64,000 bases of DNA from Hymenobacter sp. BT730. Lineage in GTDB: Bacteria; Bacteroidota; Bacteroidia; Cytophagales; Hymenobacteraceae. Of this stretch, positions 1 to 7,680 are shown one piece after another. Both the position numbers and the translations under genes were made by a program. The stretch spans positions 248,001-312,000 of the forward strand of contig NZ_JAUOFB010000001.1 in NCBI RefSeq assembly GCF_030542105.1, read 5' to 3'. Within the stretch, counting starts at the first letter, position 1, and every line of letters begins with the position of its first letter. The notes beneath the pieces are model-generated. The model saw only the letters and a program-made list of their open reading frames with translations, was not told where the DNA came from and did not search any database.

Positions 1-50
1 TCTGCCTTACAAGCAGAGGGTCACTGGTTCGAACCCAGTATCTCCCACCA
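1..50 (+). tRNA. tRNA-Val(UAC), 3' part only
   Basis: The window starts inside this tRNA gene. A five-pair anticodon stem (TCTGC/GCAGA) encloses the loop CTTACAA, giving anticodon TAC (valine). Then follow the variable loop, a T arm with stem ACTGG/CCAGT and loop TTCGAAC, the 3' acceptor strand, discriminator A and an encoded CCA at 48-50. The 5' half lies left of the window. A damaged copy of positions 4-48 recurs at 29836-29880. Confidence 0.93.
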
Positions 51-100
51 AAAGCAAAACAGGCACTTAGCAGCAATGCTGGGTGCCTGTTTTGCTTTTG
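51..100 (+). terminator. Rho-independent terminator of tRNA-Val
   Basis: A perfect 16-bp stem (51-66 with 83-98) is extended by an inner AGCA/TGCT stem at 69-72 and 77-80. It directly follows the tRNA CCA and its 3' arm ends in a T-rich stretch. Confidence 0.85.
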
Positions 101-516
101 GTTTAAACAAGCTAAGACAAGTTAGCTCTTTGAGGTTAGCCATTCAGCGTATTGTTATCCACGGGTGATTGTGATTAAATAAATGGGGTAAAATATCTTG
201 GTCGGCTTGTTATGCTCGGCTGCTACTATAGTGTTGATGTCTTTGTATAGACCCAGCTCGTTCGCCAAGCGGACAGAAAAGCATACTGAAGGATTTAGGA
301 AGACGACCACAAGGGAAAATTATATAGGTATACAAGGATATTGATATTCCGAGTCATAGGATGAGTTTGCTCAGTAAGTATTATCAGAGGCTCATCCTTT
401 AAAGACTTGTTGCTTCCGATCGGTAAATTTTATCGGAACCTATCCGGTGGTCTTCTTATCTTTTCCAGGAGCGTGTCAGCAACGGGGCACCAAACTTCCC
501 TTACCAGACCAGGACC
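101..516. other. Intergenic region upstream of arr
   Basis: No plausible gene is seen in this AT-richer stretch. It holds an eight-pair inverted repeat (358-365 with 391-398) followed by TTT, and a second inverted repeat with arms TTCCGAT and ATCGGAA (414-420 and 432-438) about 80 bp before arr. The second could be an operator; this is inference only. Confidence 0.5.
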
Positions 517-957
517 ATGAAAACCCCTAGCCCACAGGACCAGGCTTCTCCCCGCGACCGGCAGGCTCCACGGTTCTATCATGGCACTAAAGCCCCGTTC
601 AAGCTAGGGGATATAATTACACCGGGCTTTCCATCCAACTATGGCCAGCGCAAGCCCGCAGCCTATGTCTACCTCACCGCTACCTTGGAGGCCGCCATTT
701 GGGGAGCGGAACTGGCCGTGGGCGACGGCCCCGGCCGCATTTATGTCGTGGAGCCCACGGGCTCCGTGGAAGACGACCCTAATTTGACGGATAAGAAGTA
801 CCCGGGCAATCCCACCCGGTCCTACCGTTCGCGCCATCCGCTGCGGGTAGTGGGGGAGGTAACGCAGTGGCAGGGGCATGCCCCCGAACAGCTCCAAGCC
901 ATGCAGGAGCACCTAGAGCGCCTGAAGCAACAGGGGATCGAGGCTATTGAAGATTGA
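517..957 (+). CDS. arr: Rifamycin ADP-ribosyltransferase (Arr family)
   Basis: Arr enzymes transfer ADP-ribose from NAD+ to a hydroxyl of rifamycin antibiotics, which stops the drug binding RNA polymerase. The 146-residue product has the family's usual length and near-continuous family sequence: FYHGTK at 20-25, VYLTATLEAAIWGAE at 51-65 and EDDPNLTDKKYPGNPTRSYR from 85. His22, Tyr52 and Asp87 sit at a constant offset of three from the H19/Y49/D84 triad reported for mycobacterial Arr, so the enzyme is probably active. The start is an ATG; the first ~18 residues look like a variable extension. It is a single gene, the first one after the tRNA-Val, followed after 88 bp by a sigma factor on the same strand with no obvious functional link. 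As only sequence is available, rifamycin resistance itself is inferred. Confidence 0.93.
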   Translation: MKTPSPQDQASPRDRQAPRFYHGTKAPFKLGDIITPGFPSNYGQRKPAAYVYLTATLEAAIWGAELAVGDGPGRIYVVEPTGSVEDDPNLTDKKYPGNPTRSYRSRHPLRVVGEVTQWQGHAPEQLQAMQEHLERLKQQGIEAIED

Positions 958-1045
958 CGCTTTTTGAAAAAAATCCGGGCGGCGCTGTAACGATGCCGGA
1001 ATTTGCCGGTACTCCTTTCGACCAACCCGCAAAACCCTACCCCCG

Positions 1046-1597
1046 GTGGCCGAACACTACCCGAGCGACGAGGCCTTAATGGCGCAGATTCAGGCAAATG
1101 ACCTGGACCAGCTCACCGTGCTGTTCGACCGCTACCACCTGCCTATTTTCAATTACCTGCTGCGCCGTACCAACAACGACCGGGAAACCGCCGAAGACCT
1201 CACGCAAACGGTCTTCGAACGCCTGCTGAAATACCGCACCAGCTACCAGCCGGGCCCATCCTTTCGGGCCTGGATTTACCAGCTGGCCCGCAATGCCCAT
1301 GCCGACTACTGGCAGCGCCAGCAGCACATGCATACCTCTGATGTGCTGCAAGTGGAGCGACAAGGCGGTTTCGGCTCCTCGGCATTTGATGCTATGATCA
1401 CTACTGAGCGCGACCAAAACCTGCACGAAGCCCTGGCGCTGCTGCCCGAAGCCCAGCGTGACATTCTGGTGCTGCACCGCTTTCAGGGGTTCAGCTACGA
1501 GGAAATCGGGCAGCAGCTGGCCTGCAGCGCCGGCGCCGCCAAGGTAAAAGCCCATCGGGCCTTGCAAGCCCTGCGCACCATCTATTTCGCTTCCTAG
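1046..1597 (+). CDS. ECF-type RNA polymerase sigma factor
   Basis: This is an alternative sigma factor directing RNA polymerase to a small regulon. The 183 residues show region 2 (FDRYHLPIFNYLLRRT then AEDLTQTVFERLLKY, about residues 26-65) and region 4 with its helix-turn-helix (LPEAQRDILVLHRFQGFSYE then IGQQLACS and KVKAHRALQALR, about 130-178). The start is a GTG at 1046. An anti-sigma-like membrane protein starts 2 bp after its stop, followed by two exported DUF4097-like proteins on the same strand, so the four genes probably form one operon. The usual inference is that the membrane partner holds this sigma factor until an envelope signal arrives. The exact ECF subgroup cannot be assigned by eye. 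Confidence 0.9.
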   Translation: MAEHYPSDEALMAQIQANDLDQLTVLFDRYHLPIFNYLLRRTNNDRETAEDLTQTVFERLLKYRTSYQPGPSFRAWIYQLARNAHADYWQRQQHMHTSDVLQVERQGGFGSSAFDAMITTERDQNLHEALALLPEAQRDILVLHRFQGFSYEEIGQQLACSAGAAKVKAHRALQALRTIYFAS

Positions 1598-1599
1598 CC

Positions 1600-2451
1600 A
1601 TGACTGACCGTCCTTCCCCATACGATTGTTTCACCGTAGCCGACCAGCTGATCGACTACGCCGACCAAGTCCTGCTGCCCGAGCAGACCGCGCGGGTAGC
1701 TTCTCACCTAAGCCAATGTCCTGCCTGCCAGGAGCAAGTAGCCCAGCTTCGGGAATTGTCAGTTCAAATGGAAGCCATTGAGCCGGCAAAACCCTCCCCC
1801 GCGCTGCGCAATCAGTTTTTGTTGATGCTGGAGAAGGAGAAGGCCGTAGTGGCAGCAGCGCCAGTACCTGCTCCTGAAGTACGGGAAGCCCGCATCCGTA
1901 CGATGTGGCCCGGCGAGGTTAGCCGCTGGGCCATGCGCATTGCCGCTGGCGTAGCGCTGCTAGTGATGGGCATGGTGTTGGGTCAGCAGTGGCAACCGGA
2001 AAATGCCCCCACCGTGACCAGTGCCCCAATAGCCGGCTCTACCAAACATGCCATGCAACTGGCCAATGCTCTGTCGGGTGATGCCTCGCAAAGCTTGTCG
2101 GCCAGTGACCGGATACAGCTGGTGGACAATGCTGTGGAGCAGGTAGATGCCACCGGCGACCCTGCGGTGCAGGTACTCATCAACACCCTGAATTTTGACC
2201 CCAATTCCAATGTGCGCTTGGCCGCGGCCAATGCGCTGTACCGGCTGCGGACTGACCCGCGCGTGGGAGAAGCCTTTATCCAGTCGCTGACTATCCAAAC
2301 TGACCCCAACGTGCAGATTCTGCTCATTGAGCTGCTGGTGAACATGCGCGAACGGCGAGCGGCGCCCCAGCTAGAGCAGCTGGCCAATAAGCCCGACGCG
2401 CTACCCATCGTGCGTCAACAAGCGGAATACGGCCTCGGCACCCTGATATAG
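1600..2451 (+). CDS. Anti-sigma factor-like membrane protein with HEAT-like repeats
   Basis: This is the likely partner of the sigma factor encoded 2 bp upstream. Of 283 residues, the N-terminus carries a zinc-finger-like anti-sigma motif (HLSQCPAC, about residues 37-44). A linker leads to one membrane segment (WAMRIAAGVALLVMGMVLG, about 108-126), placing the zinc-finger part in the cytoplasm and the C-terminal half in the periplasm. The last ~120 residues read as helical HEAT-type repeats (DPAVQVLINTLNFDPNSNVR, LAAANALYRLRTDP, DPNVQILLIELLVN), a protein-protein interaction fold suited to sensing. A HEAT-repeat sensor on an anti-sigma factor, in place of a FecR domain, is less common. The function is inferred from motif and position. 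Confidence 0.82.
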   Translation: MTDRPSPYDCFTVADQLIDYADQVLLPEQTARVASHLSQCPACQEQVAQLRELSVQMEAIEPAKPSPALRNQFLLMLEKEKAVVAAAPVPAPEVREARIRTMWPGEVSRWAMRIAAGVALLVMGMVLGQQWQPENAPTVTSAPIAGSTKHAMQLANALSGDASQSLSASDRIQLVDNAVEQVDATGDPAVQVLINTLNFDPNSNVRLAAANALYRLRTDPRVGEAFIQSLTIQTDPNVQILLIELLVNMRERRAAPQLEQLANKPDALPIVRQQAEYGLGTLI

Positions 2452-2542
2452 TTTTCTCTTTTCCTTTTCCAACCCGAACCCTACTGCTGGCGCCGCGAAC
2501 GTGGCGACGCCGGCCGGGCTCACTCTGTACCCCAAATCCGAC

Positions 2543-3313
2543 ATGAAAAAGTTATTGCTTCTCACTTTTAGCTGTTTACTGCTGACAGCTCCGGCCTTGC
2601 AGGCCCAGGAATTCAAGCTTAAGCTCGGCGGCAAGGACCGCAAGATTGAGCTCGATATGCAAAGCAGCGACGTGAAGCTGGAAGGCTACAACGGCGACGT
2701 GCTCATCATCAGCGGCAATGGCTATGAGCCCCTGCCCAAGCGAGCCGAAGGTCTGCGTTCTGTGTACAATTCAGCCGAAGACAACACCCGCCTGGGCCTT
2801 TCCGTCACCCAGAAAGATAACGTGGTGCGCATTGTGCAAGCCTCGCGCAAAGACGCTGATTATGTCATTCGGGTGCCTCAGTCCATGTCGGTGGTGTTCA
2901 ACCAAACCAACTTTAACGGCGGTGATGTGGAAGTTCGCGACCTGGACGGTAACATCGAGCTGAACCTGAAAAATGGCAGCGCCAAGCTCAGCAACATGGG
3001 CGGCGGCGTAGTAGCCAATACTGTGAGCGGCAGCATTACCGTGCGCTACGCCGACCTAAGCAAGTCGCCCAGTTCGATTTCCTCGGTGAGTGGCGATGTG
3101 GACGTGACCATGCGCCCCAATAGTAAAGCTACGCTGCAGCTGCGTTCCATCTCAGGTGATGTATACACCGACTTTGACATTGCCATGGGCAAAAGTGAAG
3201 ACGCACTGCGGCGCGTGGGTGGCCAGGTGGTGCAAGGAACCGTGAATGGTGGTGGGGCGAATGTTTCCCTTCGATCGGTGAGCGGCAACATTTTCGTGCG
3301 CAAAGCCAAGTAA
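2543..3313 (+). CDS. Exported DUF4097-like beta-strand repeat protein
   Basis: The function is unknown. The chosen ATG gives 256 residues beginning with a clean signal peptide (MKKLLLLTFSCLLLTAPALQ, cut near AQA/QEF); the upstream in-frame GTG at 2501 adds an unlikely N-terminus. The mature part is a series of short beta strands with recurring turns such as LKNGSAKLSNMGGGV, VSGSITVRYADL, VSGDVDVTM, ISGDVYTDFDIAM and VSGNIFVRK, the pattern of DUF4097/DUF2807 'adhesin-like' beta-solenoids. It is third in the sigma-factor operon and is followed by a homologue. It could be an envelope or surface protein whose state the sigma/anti-sigma pair reports; this is inference. Confidence 0.8.
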   Translation: MKKLLLLTFSCLLLTAPALQAQEFKLKLGGKDRKIELDMQSSDVKLEGYNGDVLIISGNGYEPLPKRAEGLRSVYNSAEDNTRLGLSVTQKDNVVRIVQASRKDADYVIRVPQSMSVVFNQTNFNGGDVEVRDLDGNIELNLKNGSAKLSNMGGGVVANTVSGSITVRYADLSKSPSSISSVSGDVDVTMRPNSKATLQLRSISGDVYTDFDIAMGKSEDALRRVGGQVVQGTVNGGGANVSLRSVSGNIFVRKAK

Positions 3314-3357
3314 TGCATTACAGCGCTGCTTTTCTCTCTATCCAACTCCGTAACGCC

Positions 3358-4077
3358 ATGAAATTCTTTCGTTTACTCCTCAGCCTGAGTGGTGCCTTAT
3401 TACTAACGGCACCTGCGGCTAACGCCCAAAAGATTATTGAAAAGAGTGCCTCTGTGGGGGCTAAACAACAAGTGGTGCTGGATTTGAAACAGGCCACCAG
3501 CATAAAAATTCGGGGTAGTAAAGGCAAGCAACTGCGTGTGCGGGCCGCCGTTACTATTAATCAGAATAAGCTTAACAACGCACTCCAACTTACTCTAAAT
3601 ACCGAGGGTGACCAGATAACGGTGAAGTCAGCCTTTGATGAAGCCATGTTACGCACCGGCCAGCCAGGCGACTGTCCCGACGGTCAGGGTTCTTCCTGGA
3701 GCTCGGGCGGAGAAAAAGGCCGAGATGGGTACCGGGTGTGCAGTAACGTGGAAGTAGAAATTGAAGTGCCGGAGGGCGTGTCGTTGCGGGTGAACACTAT
3801 TAGTGGCAACATTGAAGCTACCGGCCTCACCGGTCAGCTGGAAGCCAAATCCATCAGCGGCTTCGTGGATGTAACCTGGTCATCGGGGCAAGGGGCGAAA
3901 GTTGCCTTTAAGACAATTACCGGCGAAGTGTACACCGACCAGGATATTGCCTTTACCAACCGCAAGGAAGGCGTGCCCATGGTGGGCTACGAGGTGCGCG
4001 GCTCCCTGGGCAAATCAGGTCCTTTAGTACGCCTGGAGTCCATCAGCAACGACGTTTACTTCCGTAAGCAAAAATAA
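3358..4077 (+). CDS. Exported DUF4097-like beta-strand repeat protein
   Basis: This is a homologue of the preceding gene with no known function. The ATG at 3358 gives 239 residues with a signal peptide (MKFFRLLLSLSGALLLTAPA, cleavage after ANA). The mature protein contains the same solenoid-like turns: ISGNIEATGLTGQLEAKSI, SGFVDVTWSSG, ITGEVYTDQDIAF and ISNDVYFRKQ. A glycine/serine-rich insertion with two cysteines (DCPDGQGSSWSSGGEKGRDG, then VCSNVEVEIEV) is absent from its neighbour; the two cysteines may pair in the periplasm. It is the last gene of the first sigma operon and is followed by about 1 kb without genes. Confidence 0.8.
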   Translation: MKFFRLLLSLSGALLLTAPAANAQKIIEKSASVGAKQQVVLDLKQATSIKIRGSKGKQLRVRAAVTINQNKLNNALQLTLNTEGDQITVKSAFDEAMLRTGQPGDCPDGQGSSWSSGGEKGRDGYRVCSNVEVEIEVPEGVSLRVNTISGNIEATGLTGQLEAKSISGFVDVTWSSGQGAKVAFKTITGEVYTDQDIAFTNRKEGVPMVGYEVRGSLGKSGPLVRLESISNDVYFRKQK

Positions 4078-4392
4078 ACCAATGTCTTGTAGCGCCTTTT
4101 CGGCTGGTGCAAAGCGGTCTAGGGGCTCTGATGATACTTCCTGGCAAGCAGGCCAACGCCTACCCAAACACCCACTCCGGGGACTCAGCTATAAGGGCTC
4201 TCCACTTGTGAGTCCCCTCGTACCGACAAGGCCGGGCGTGTCACTATTCCGTTGGAGCGCGATGCATAAACTTTATTGGAACGTATTCACTCGGTTGTCA
4301 CCGCTCTTTAAGGGGGGTTTAAGAAATGGGACACAGGACCCTGCCTGCGTATGAACACGCGTTGCACGTCCCTCAGACACGAGACACCGCGA

Positions 4393-4474
4393 CCCGCCGG
4401 GGTGTAGACTGACCACTGTTTAGTGGAATGATGGAAACTCCCGCTATTGGGTACAAGGCAACTCGCCCGGCGGG
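4393..4474. other. Possible structured RNA element (closed multi-hairpin)
   Basis: CCCGCCGGG at 4393-4401 pairs perfectly with CCCGGCGGG at 4466-4474 and encloses a five-pair hairpin (CCACT/AGTGG, 4413-4417/4422-4426). A neighbouring CCGAA/TTCGG hairpin lies at about 4507-4525. I cannot match it to a known RNA family by eye. Confidence 0.3.
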
Positions 4475-4784
4475 GAAAGCCGTCGTCCTGAATAACTCCC
4501 ACCATCCGAAAGGCTTTGCTTCGGTACAATTTCAGCAAGGGCGGGCAAAGGGAGACGAAATGCCGTAATCCGAACCTAGATGAAACAAATTGAACAGGAT
4601 AGTGAAGCCGATTTTTTCGGAATTGCTGGAGCTCTGAATCGATGACAACTTCTTCACGGCTGCCGCCTAGATCCTTTATCCCTCGCTTGCGCCACTATCG
4701 TAAAGCTGCCGGTAGGGCCAGATGGTGCAGGAGCGGGGGATTGGATTTAAATTATTGCGATAAGCCGACCTTACCCTGATCAGA

Positions 4785-4817
4785 CCCAGTTCCATGGAGA
4801 TCAACGCCGGAACTGGG
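4785..4817. terminator. Hairpin, possible terminator
   Basis: Nine perfect pairs (CCCAGTTCC/GGAACTGGG) enclose a 15-nt loop, with only a short CTTT after the stem. It lies about 270 bp before the second sigma-factor gene. Its role is uncertain. Confidence 0.35.
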
Positions 4818-5084
4818 CTTTGGCATATATATTTATTAATAAGCGCTCCAAAGAAGATAGAGAGATATAATCCGATGAATCTCAAGAGAAGCGTTCCATA
4901 CAAAGGTGTAGTTTAGCCCCAACTTCGTGGGTTCCCGCCAACAGGTATTGGCTTAGAATCTAGAATGGGGCAAAAGCAGTCTAGTGACTGATACTCCTAT
5001 CTTTTCGCGAAGGATGGAAAACTGCGCCCTATCTAAGCATCCTAACTGAGCTTCCGGAAATCATGGCTTCTTCTTTTGGCTCTT

Positions 5085-5675
5085 ATGTCCAACGCCATTG
5101 AAACTGCTGATGCCCTTGAACTCCGCTTGGCGGAGTTGCAGCGCACGAATCCAGAGGCGTTTATGGAAGCTTTGTATCGGGCGTACTACCGGCCGCTGGG
5201 CAACGCCGTGTTTCGGGTGGTGCAAGACCGGGCCGTGGCCGAAGACCTGGTACAGGACCTGCTCTTGAACGTGTGGAAGAACCGCGCGACGCTGCAGATT
5301 ACGGCTACCTACAGGTCTTACCTTTTTCGGGCGGCCCTCCACGCGGCCCTGCGCCATACCGAGCGCCAGAAGCGGCAGGTAGCCTGGGAGGACGCCAACG
5401 TAGTGGATATGGGTACGAACTCTACCCTGGAGCATTTAAACGAGCAGGATGCGGAAGCGGCCGTAGCGGCGGCTCTGGCTACGCTGCCGCCCCAGTGCCG
5501 GGCCGTGTTCCTGCTCAGCCGCCAGGAAGGACTTAGCTATCAGCAGATTGCCGAAACGCTGGACGTATCCCCTAAGACCGTGGACAACCAGATGGGTAAG
5601 GCGCTCCGCCTGTTACGACAGCAGCTCAAAGGCCTATTTTCCGGCTTGGCATTGATGCTACTGGAGTTTTTATAA
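5085..5675 (+). CDS. ECF sigma factor, FecI-like Bacteroidota type
   Basis: This is the sigma factor of the second operon. I use the ATG at 5085 (196 residues) rather than the in-frame TTG at 5076. Region 2 is clear (ALYRAYYRPLGNAVFRVVQD then AVAEDLVQDLLLNVWKNR, about residues 25-65), as is region 4 (LPPQCRAVFLLSRQEGLSYQ then IAETLDVSPKTVDNQMGKAL, about 125-175). This is the layout of the Bacteroidota sigma factors paired with FecR anti-sigma factors, and a FecR-family gene does follow two genes downstream. Downstream genes encode a head-GIN lipoprotein, FecR and an STN-domain protein, all on the plus strand with short gaps, so one operon is likely. The C-terminus ends in a hydrophobic run (GLFSGLALMLLEFL), which is unusual for a cytosolic sigma factor. 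Confidence 0.9.
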   Translation: MSNAIETADALELRLAELQRTNPEAFMEALYRAYYRPLGNAVFRVVQDRAVAEDLVQDLLLNVWKNRATLQITATYRSYLFRAALHAALRHTERQKRQVAWEDANVVDMGTNSTLEHLNEQDAEAAVAAALATLPPQCRAVFLLSRQEGLSYQQIAETLDVSPKTVDNQMGKALRLLRQQLKGLFSGLALMLLEFL

Positions 5676-5759
5676 TTTTTTTCGAGGCGGCGTAGGGGTA
5701 AATCAACGGTTGTGACTCTATATAAGCAGAACCTACTTTTTTACCATCACTCTACCGCT

Positions 5760-6485
5760 ATGAAAAACAGCTGGCTCCTGCTCCCCCTCCTATCGACACT
5801 TGTGTTCACTTCCTGCGACAACGACATATCCGGCCCCCGCATACACGGAACGGGCCCTACCGTAGCGGAAGTGCGGACCCTAAACAGTTTCAAGCGGGTA
5901 GAACTCAGTATTGACGCGGAAGTAGTGCTGACCCAAGGCAGCCCGCAGCAAGTGCGCGTGGAAGCGCAACGCAATGTGCTAGACGTGCTGGAAACGGAAA
6001 TCGACGGCAGTGAGCTGCAAATTGAGTTTGGCCATGTGAACGTGCGGCGCCACGACCCCATCAAGGTGTATATCACGGTGCCGGAACTCACGGAGGTGCA
6101 GCTGTCGGGCACCGGAAAAATTCGCAGCGACGCGCCGCTGACCACCAGCAACTGTAAAGTAGAGGTGTCGGGCACGGGGGTAGCGGACCTGAACTTTGCG
6201 CAGGTAACCGAACTCCAGACCACCCTGACGGGCTCGGGGGAAATACGCTTGAGCGGCTCGGGCCAAAGCCACAAGTGCAGCTCCAGCGGCTCGGGCCAGG
6301 TAAGCGCCTATGATTTCAAAACCCAGGACACCAACGTTTCCATCACCGGCTCAGGCCAAAGCTATGTACAAGCCAGCCACCACCTTAACGTCGAGATTAC
6401 CGGCAGTGGAAACGTCTTCTACAAAGGCAGCCCCATGGTCAACACGCGCATTACGGGTTCGGGCCGGGTGCAGGCCGACAACTAA
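5760..6485 (+). CDS. Head-GIN (DUF2807) lipoprotein
   Basis: The function is unknown. The ATG at 5760 gives 241 residues starting with a lipoprotein signal (MKNSWLLLPLLSTLVFTSC; lipobox Cys at residue 19), so the protein should be anchored in the envelope. The rest matches the DUF2807 'head GIN' pattern: an N-terminal F-KRVELSIDAEVVLTQG strand pair, the partner strand ETEIDGSELQIEF, then repeated turns SGTGKI, SGTGVA, TGSGEI, SGSGQ, TGSGQS, TGSGNV and TGSGRV, one per solenoid rung. It lies between a sigma factor and its FecR-type partner, an unusual position for a structural gene, which suggests a link to the signal they sense. No catalytic residues are evident. Confidence 0.85.
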   Translation: MKNSWLLLPLLSTLVFTSCDNDISGPRIHGTGPTVAEVRTLNSFKRVELSIDAEVVLTQGSPQQVRVEAQRNVLDVLETEIDGSELQIEFGHVNVRRHDPIKVYITVPELTEVQLSGTGKIRSDAPLTTSNCKVEVSGTGVADLNFAQVTELQTTLTGSGEIRLSGSGQSHKCSSSGSGQVSAYDFKTQDTNVSITGSGQSYVQASHHLNVEITGSGNVFYKGSPMVNTRITGSGRVQADN

Positions 6486-6594
6486 GGCCGCACAGCTTGC
6501 TTTGCGCCGGGCTAAGCGCTAAACTGCCTTCCTCGCCGCCAGATAAGGCCCGGAAATAATCGACATTAGTAAGCGTATTTGCCAATCTTTGTTC

Positions 6595-7638
6595 ATGCCT
6601 AACTTGTATTCCGACGCAGAGGAAGCCCCTTGGGATTTGCTGGCCAAACACTTGGCTGGCGAAGCCTCGGCGTCGGAACAACAGGAACTGCATGCCTGGG
6701 TTACAGCCTCGCCTGCCCGGCTGCCGCTGCTAATGGAGGCTACCCGCGCCTGGGAACGGGGGGGCCACATGCCCGATGAATTCACGGAAGCTGATGTGGA
6801 GACGGCCTGGCAGCAGTTCAGGGTCAACACCAACCTGGCCCCGGCACCAGCCACGCCCGGAGGCCGGGTGGTATCTATGTGGCCCGCGGTACAGCCTTTG
6901 CTGCGCGTAGCGGCGGCTCTCCTGCTGCTGCTGGGTGTTTGGAGTGTATGGCGGCTGGTAGGCCGGCAGCCGGAAACCATAACCATAGCAGCGGGCGCCC
7001 AGCGCCGGCAGGTAGCCCTGCCCGATGGCAGTCAGGTATGGGTGAACCGCCATTCCACCCTGCGCTACAATTCCGATTTCAACAAAACCGCCCGGGTAGT
7101 GCAGCTGCAAGGCGAAGCCTTTTTTGAAGTAAAAAAAGACCACGGCCGGACGTTCACGGTACTAGCCAACGATACCCGGACGCGGGTACTAGGCACCTCG
7201 TTCAACGTGCGGGCCTACCTCGCCGAGGACTCCGTGGAAGTAGCCGTGGTAACGGGCCGCGTAGCCTTCAGCCCCGTGCAGCACCTGACGGCCACTCCCG
7301 ATTCGGTGCTGTTGCGGCCGGGCCGGCGCGGCGTCATCCGGCGGGCGGCCCCGGTGGTGGCCGTCCAAAAGCCAATTGTGGATCCCAACTTCCGCGCCTG
7401 GCAGCGAGACGAGCTTGTGTTCGACAATCAATCCATGACTCAGGTGGTCCAAACCCTGAGCCGGTACTACAATACCTCTATCACCCTGGCGCACCCAGAC
7501 CTGAGTCGCTGCCGCTTCACGGGCACCTTCGTGCGCACCGATTTAGCCCAGATGCTGCGTGTCGTCAGCCTTTCGGCTAATCTCTCGGTGAGCCGAAAGG
7601 CTGACGGCTATATCCTGAATGGACCGGGCTGTCCTTAG
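6595..7638 (+). CDS. FecR-family anti-sigma factor
   Basis: FecR proteins sit in the inner membrane, bind an ECF sigma factor in the cytoplasm and receive a signal in the periplasm from an outer-membrane partner with an STN domain. With the ATG at 6595 the 347 residues fit the family. The N-terminal DUF4880-like part (WDLLAKHLAGEASASEQQEL) is cytoplasmic. One membrane segment follows (VAAALLLLLGVWSVWRLVG, about 103-121), then a FecR domain (LPDGSQVWVNRHSTLRYNSD, about 140-160, to VVTGRVAF near 225) and a C-terminal DUF4974 domain (ELVFDNQSMTQVVQTLSRYY). The partner sigma factor is at 5085-5675. The next gene carries the STN domain but no TonB receptor barrel, so the outer signal route is probably atypical. 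Confidence 0.92.
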   Translation: MPNLYSDAEEAPWDLLAKHLAGEASASEQQELHAWVTASPARLPLLMEATRAWERGGHMPDEFTEADVETAWQQFRVNTNLAPAPATPGGRVVSMWPAVQPLLRVAAALLLLLGVWSVWRLVGRQPETITIAAGAQRRQVALPDGSQVWVNRHSTLRYNSDFNKTARVVQLQGEAFFEVKKDHGRTFTVLANDTRTRVLGTSFNVRAYLAEDSVEVAVVTGRVAFSPVQHLTATPDSVLLRPGRRGVIRRAAPVVAVQKPIVDPNFRAWQRDELVFDNQSMTQVVQTLSRYYNTSITLAHPDLSRCRFTGTFVRTDLAQMLRVVSLSANLSVSRKADGYILNGPGCP

Positions 7639-7680
7639 TCCTCAGGCAACTTTCTTCCCACTTCTATCAGAACTTTAGCT

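Larger units (their letters stand above)
4078..5084. other. About 1 kb gene desert with strong inverted repeats
   Basis: No reading frame here looks like a protein, and base composition is more even than in the flanking genes. It holds several perfect inverted repeats: nine pairs at 4179-4187/4209-4217, nine GC-only pairs at 4393-4401/4466-4474 with a small hairpin inside (4413-4417/4422-4426), and nine pairs at 4785-4793/4809-4817. It separates two sigma-factor operons. It may hold the terminator of the first, the promoter of the second, an RNA gene, or decayed DNA. Confidence 0.55.

Noticed and set aside
4082..4354. A 90-codon plus-strand frame after the second DUF4097-like gene
   Set aside because: Its residue composition (Arg/Ser-rich, no hydrophobic core) and the inverted repeat within it argue against coding; no signal or domain is visible.
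4078..5084. Group II intron or ribosomal RNA fragment in the gene desert
   Set aside because: The paired elements do not fit a group II domain V or any rRNA helix pattern I can recognise, and no reverse transcriptase frame is near.
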